This document shows, in pieces, positions 62,301 to 64,000 of a DNA stretch of 64,000 nucleotides; position 1 is the stretch's first letter, and every line of letters starts with the position of its first letter. This DNA is from Paragordius varius. Taxonomy: Eukaryota > Nematomorpha. The notes under the pieces are model-generated. The model saw nothing but the letters and a program-made list of their open reading frames with translations. It was not told the origin of the DNA and searched no databases. The DNA lies in NCBI GenBank assembly GCA_964247055.1, contig OZ176054.1:7192001-7256000 (forward strand), read 5' to 3'. Position numbers and translations under genes: made by a program.

Positions 62301-64000
62301 TTGTTCAATAGTTAAATGTGAAAAAGTGAGGAAAGATTTCGGACATGGCTCTTATCCTGATTCTTAAAGCTTTTTTCTTTATGTATTAAGTAACTTTTTT
62401 ATTAGTATATTTTTTATCTAAATATTATACTATTTTTTGTGTAGATTTGAATGGAAATTTTAGAATTATGTTCGCCAAACTTTTCACGATTATGTTCATC
62501 GAACCAATTTCCAAAAAATTTGAACTATCCAACAGGGAATATATCATACCCCTTACGAAGAATGTTCGAAACTTTACATTATTGAAACAACTCTCTCTAA
62601 CAAATTTTTTCGATGCTTTTCTAAATGCACGCATCTCCATATCATTCAAACCGAGGGGATACCTTTCATCTAAAATGTAAGTATACATTTCGTTGAAAGA
62701 TTATTAATTGTAAATTAAATCTATTGATAACCTTTAAAAAAAAAATTTAAAGGAGGAATCTTAGATACTTAATAAATTTGTTTAATAGGTGACCAAAACA
62801 AGAAATTGATTGCGTATCAGGAATGTTTTTGTATAATAAAAATACATTTTATAATTTTTATTTACGGTAACGATATCAAATTTAATAATTTCATATTATT
62901 TGAAAATTAATATTTTGCACAAAAAACTATTAGAGAAAGGATTACAAATGATTTGGACCCTCCGTCTTTTCCTATGTTACAACTGAAATATTTTGCTCTA
63001 TCATTCTTGAAAGATTCTCTAATAAAGGGAACAAATTTGAATCGAGATCCTATTGGTGGATCATATGCTGCATCATTTGGGTAAACTTATATAGAAAAAT
63101 ATGAAAATACACTTAAGAACATACATTATAAAAACTGCTAAGACCCATAATGTAATAGTTTCTGTCATGCCCACTTAACATACTAATTTTCTACTTAATC
63201 AACGATTAAAAAATAATATATATTATGGTGTATAATAAGATATAAAAAAACAGTAACCTCCATATTCAAAAATCTACCGATTTTAAAGCTATTATTTATA
63301 AATTACACGAAGAACTGGAAAACAGCTTAAAAACTATAACAAGATTTTTAGAAAGTTTTAACAAAAAACGATTCTATACATAAATTATATCATATACTAA
63401 ATATTTATAAATTTTGATTGAAGCTTTTGCGATAATTATAACGTGGAAATTTAGTATTTTATAAAAAAATATTAATAAAGCTTTATTGAATGTTTTAACT
63501 TATTTTCCATAATTTTATTATAAATATGTGATAGAAATAAGCCCTTTACTTGACTGCATATAATCATCTGTTTGGCACATTTGGTTTTTATCCATATTTC
63601 CCTCCATTTTTATGGATTATAAAGCCCATATATCACTCTTTCTTAAAATCTGATCCCAAAACTCGCAAATTATCAAATTTTATATTATATTGTGCGGCAA
63701 AAATGGGGATCAAAAATGTTGCATTGATGAATTCTATAACATTCTAGAGCTAATCGGGATATTGAATATAAAAAATTAATAAGGTTAACAATGTGGAAAA
63801 CAGTTAATTTATTTCTGCTATTAGCCAAAAGCAAAAAATCGCATCGCTTATTAGGTCGAATAAAATTAAATACAATGGAGAAAAACGCATCAACGAAATT
63901 TTATTTTTAATATATGCCAGTATAATATTAAATGCAAAATATTATCGATAAAGATTTTACAATTTTTTTGAGGGTCCTTGATGTACAGGTATTAAAGCTA
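44640..64000 (+). CDS. RYR: ryanodine receptor, N-terminal part (runs off the window)
   Basis: A large intracellular Ca2+ release channel of the endo/sarcoplasmic reticulum. The order of N-terminal region, MIR, RIH, SPRY1, two RyR repeats, SPRY2 and SPRY3 is that of ryanodine receptors; the related IP3 receptors lack SPRY and RyR repeats. I traced about 40 exons, giving some 2,120 residues. Strong anchors include [72 protein letters not shown] and NLHELW. Sixteen introns are 22-35 nt and the others 70-1,526 nt. The start ATG at 44640 gives [19 protein letters not shown], which matches the family start ending in FLRT. The central solenoid, EF-hand region and the pore lie beyond 64000. No break is seen, so the gene looks functional. 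Domain blocks are listed separately. Confidence 0.95.
44831..45009. mobile_element. palindromic MITE in RyR intron 1
   Basis: It begins TACAGGAAAAAATATACATT and ends with the inverted form ACAATGTATAC..ACTGTA. The interior is self-complementary around AGCAAAGGG and CCCTTT, with GCCTAAGTT..TAGCCAATA as in copies at 58900 and 59838. TA at both borders suggests a TA target. Confidence 0.6.
46710..46964. mobile_element. hAT-type MITE in RyR intron 2, best preserved copy
   Basis: The ends CAGGGGTGTCCAACAC and GTGTTGGACACCCGTG are inverted repeats. The flanks CACTAAAC (46702-46709) and CAGTAAAC (46965-46972) match at 7 of 8 bases, a hAT-length target duplication. The 255-bp body has no frame. It defines the family that recurs at 5827, 11178, 38244 and 51456. 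Confidence 0.8.
50446..50541 (+). CDS. RYR: RyR candidate cassette exon, 32 codons
   Basis: A 96-nt segment between TTTTTTTTCAG and GTAAAATAA reads [17 protein letters not shown] and [15 protein letters not shown], phase 0 at both ends. It lies between exon 8, ending WLSYE, and the next exon, starting [11 protein letters not shown]. In other invertebrate receptors those two pieces are directly joined ([13 protein letters not shown]). The segment is therefore an extra, symmetric exon that can be kept or skipped without changing frame. It has no homology that I know of. It could be a lineage-specific constitutive or alternative exon, or a chance open interval. Confidence 0.5.
51101..52593 (+). 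CDS. RYR: RyR exons: RIH domain
   Basis: Exons 51101-51270, 51871-51980, 52009-52311 and 52341-52593. Anchors are [94 protein letters not shown] and [16 protein letters not shown], in the order of the family's RIH domain, a helical solenoid of the cytosolic assembly. The introns inside shrink from 600 nt to 28 nt (51981-52008) and 29 nt (52312-52340), and the block is followed by a 22-nt intron (52594-52615). Confidence 0.93.
51456..51746. mobile_element. hAT-type MITE in a RyR intron
   Basis: The ends CAGGGGTGTCCAACAC and GTTGGACACCCCAG are near-perfect inverted repeats. Internal second-end motif ATGCGGCCCGCCAGATTTTC. A clean 8-bp target duplication is not evident. It lies between exons 51101-51270 and 51871-51980. 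Confidence 0.7.
52616..53343 (+). CDS. RYR: RyR exons: SPRY1
   Basis: Exons 52616-52860, 52896-53097 and 53130-53343, with introns of 35 and 32 nt. The frame gives [76 protein letters not shown], then [10 protein letters not shown] and [11 protein letters not shown]. This matches the first SPRY domain of ryanodine receptors, which sits at the outer rim of the cytosolic cap and takes part in regulation. The last exon joins the RyR-repeat exon over a 28-nt intron with an unusual donor AAT|GTTACA. Confidence 0.93.
53372..54530 (+). CDS. RYR: RyR exons: RyR repeats 1 and 2
   Basis: Exons 53372-53658, 54171-54330, 54360-54433 and 54460-54530. The first repeat reads [39 protein letters not shown] and IKYLLSLGC. 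The second reads [39 protein letters not shown] and [12 protein letters not shown]. These paired repeats are specific to ryanodine receptors and are the strongest evidence against an IP3 receptor. Introns are 512, 29 and 26 nt, then 24 nt (54531-54554) before SPRY2. Confidence 0.94.
54555..56227 (+). CDS. RYR: RyR exons: SPRY2 and start of the linker
   Basis: Exons 54555-54639, 55306-55631, 55658-55781, 55806-55907, 55933-56049, 56084-56151 and 56177-56227. Anchors are [69 protein letters not shown] and [14 protein letters not shown]. Introns are 666, 26, 24, 25, 34 and 25 nt, so exons of 51-124 nt are separated by introns shorter than themselves. The final two exons ([26 protein letters not shown]) belong to the poorly conserved linker after SPRY2. 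Confidence 0.9.
57341..59391 (+). CDS. RYR: RyR exons: divergent linker between SPRY2 and SPRY3
   Basis: Exons 57341-57457, 57698-57934, 58141-58237, 58265-58356, 58800-58868, 59167-59250 and 59281-59391. They were placed by phase and splice sites, not homology, because this linker varies between species. It is rich in Ser, Lys, Asn and Glu, with a basic patch [20 protein letters not shown] like those before SPRY3 in insect receptors. The 57341 start is chosen because it fits the one-base phase left by 56227; an acceptor at 57285 is out of phase. The intron 58238-58264 is 27 nt and 59251-59280 is 30 nt with no in-frame stop. Confidence 0.68.
58900..59089. mobile_element. palindromic MITE in a RyR intron
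   Basis: Near-complete palindrome of about 190 bp. GCCAGATAGCAT..AGCAAAGGGCAA on the left is answered by TGCCCTTTGCT..ATGCTATCTGGC on the right, with outer ends TATAGTATGAGTAA and TTACTTAAACTGTA. Same family as 44831 and 59838. Confidence 0.7.
59462..60743 (+). CDS. RYR: RyR exons: SPRY3
   Basis: Exons 59462-59642 and 60575-60743. The frame reads [33 protein letters not shown], then [14 protein letters not shown] and [20 protein letters not shown], matching SPRY3 (human [42 protein letters not shown]). The exon 59462 is entered from a donor at 59392 after a 70-nt intron; only that donor keeps frame. The 932-nt intron inside carries a MITE at 59838-60023. Confidence 0.9.
59838..60023. mobile_element. 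palindromic MITE in the SPRY3 intron, diverged
   Basis: Ends TTCAGTGTGAATCAGTATAT and ATATTTATTCACACAG are inverted. The interior GTCAGATAGCAT and ATTGGCCTAAATTTTGTTCG match the copy at 58900-59089. Confidence 0.6.
60950..64000 (+). CDS. RYR: RyR exons after SPRY3, to the window end
   Basis: Exons 60950-61481, 62445-62676, 62934-63080 and a start at 63973. Anchors are [67 protein letters not shown] and [14 protein letters not shown], which follow human IPEENRCMDILEL, LSEYIVPLT and RDPVGGSVEFQF. The last exon begins after TTTTTTTGAG at 63972 and gives VLDVQVLKL, fitting the family's FVPVLKL and the required phase. It continues past the window. The intron at 61482-62444 holds repeat copy L2. 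Confidence 0.85.
61681..62118. mobile_element. non-coding repeat, copy L2, in a RyR intron
   Basis: Starts CACTTCATTACCTTTTGAGG and shares with 39026-39492 the segments TTTTGCCGCCATC, TATCAGCTATTCGTTTCCAT and AACTCCCCTAAAA. Non-coding; superfamily not assigned. Confidence 0.5.

Noticed and set aside
63550-63747. 65-codon plus-strand frame in the last RyR intron
   Set aside because: No match to the receptor at this point, no phase-compatible splice sites, and the following exon at 63973 joins 63080 directly.

Overview
The window is animal nuclear DNA, very A+T-rich and full of transposable elements. Two genes are recognised with certainty: a ryanodine receptor and a RYBP/YAF2-type Polycomb protein. 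The ryanodine receptor has its MIR and RIH blocks, three SPRY domains and the RyR repeats. The most diagnostic trait is intron size. Nineteen introns in two genes are only 21-35 nt long, and each is supported by GT..AG borders, matching codon phase and, in the receptor, continuous homology. They sit in the same genes as introns of 0.2-1.5 kb that carry transposons. Introns this short are known in animals mainly from dicyemid mesozoans (mean about 26 nt in published work). Gene spacing of roughly 10 kb per gene fits too. A dicyemid-like animal is therefore my best inference; it is not proven here.

Layout: (1) 1-5.8 kb holds a Helitron copy and a two-exon Asn-rich gene on the minus strand. (2) 5.8-22.6 kb holds no host gene that I can support. 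It contains a hAT MITE, a decayed mariner, a second Helitron, a 5.3-kb hAT element with another element nested in it and a Helitron nested in that, and a doll-like cluster of foldback MITEs. (3) 22.6-28.5 kb is the RYBP homologue, three exons and 1,091 residues, with about 1,000 residues of Asn/Ser-rich sequence inserted between its zinc finger and its RING1-binding hairpin. (4) 29.4-31.4 kb holds a Helitron and a foldback element. (5) 32.5-37.2 kb is a seven-exon coiled-coil gene with 21-23-nt introns and an antisense LINE in its largest intron. (6) 37.4-39.9 kb holds two exons of an unrecognised minus-strand gene. (7) 44.6 kb to the window end is the first 40 or so exons of the ryanodine receptor, about 2,120 residues; the pore region lies outside.

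The genes do not form an operon or pathway. The receptor would gate Ca2+ release from the endoplasmic reticulum. The RYBP-like protein would act in Polycomb repressive complex 1. No tRNA, rRNA, CRISPR array, retrovirus or LTR element was seen.
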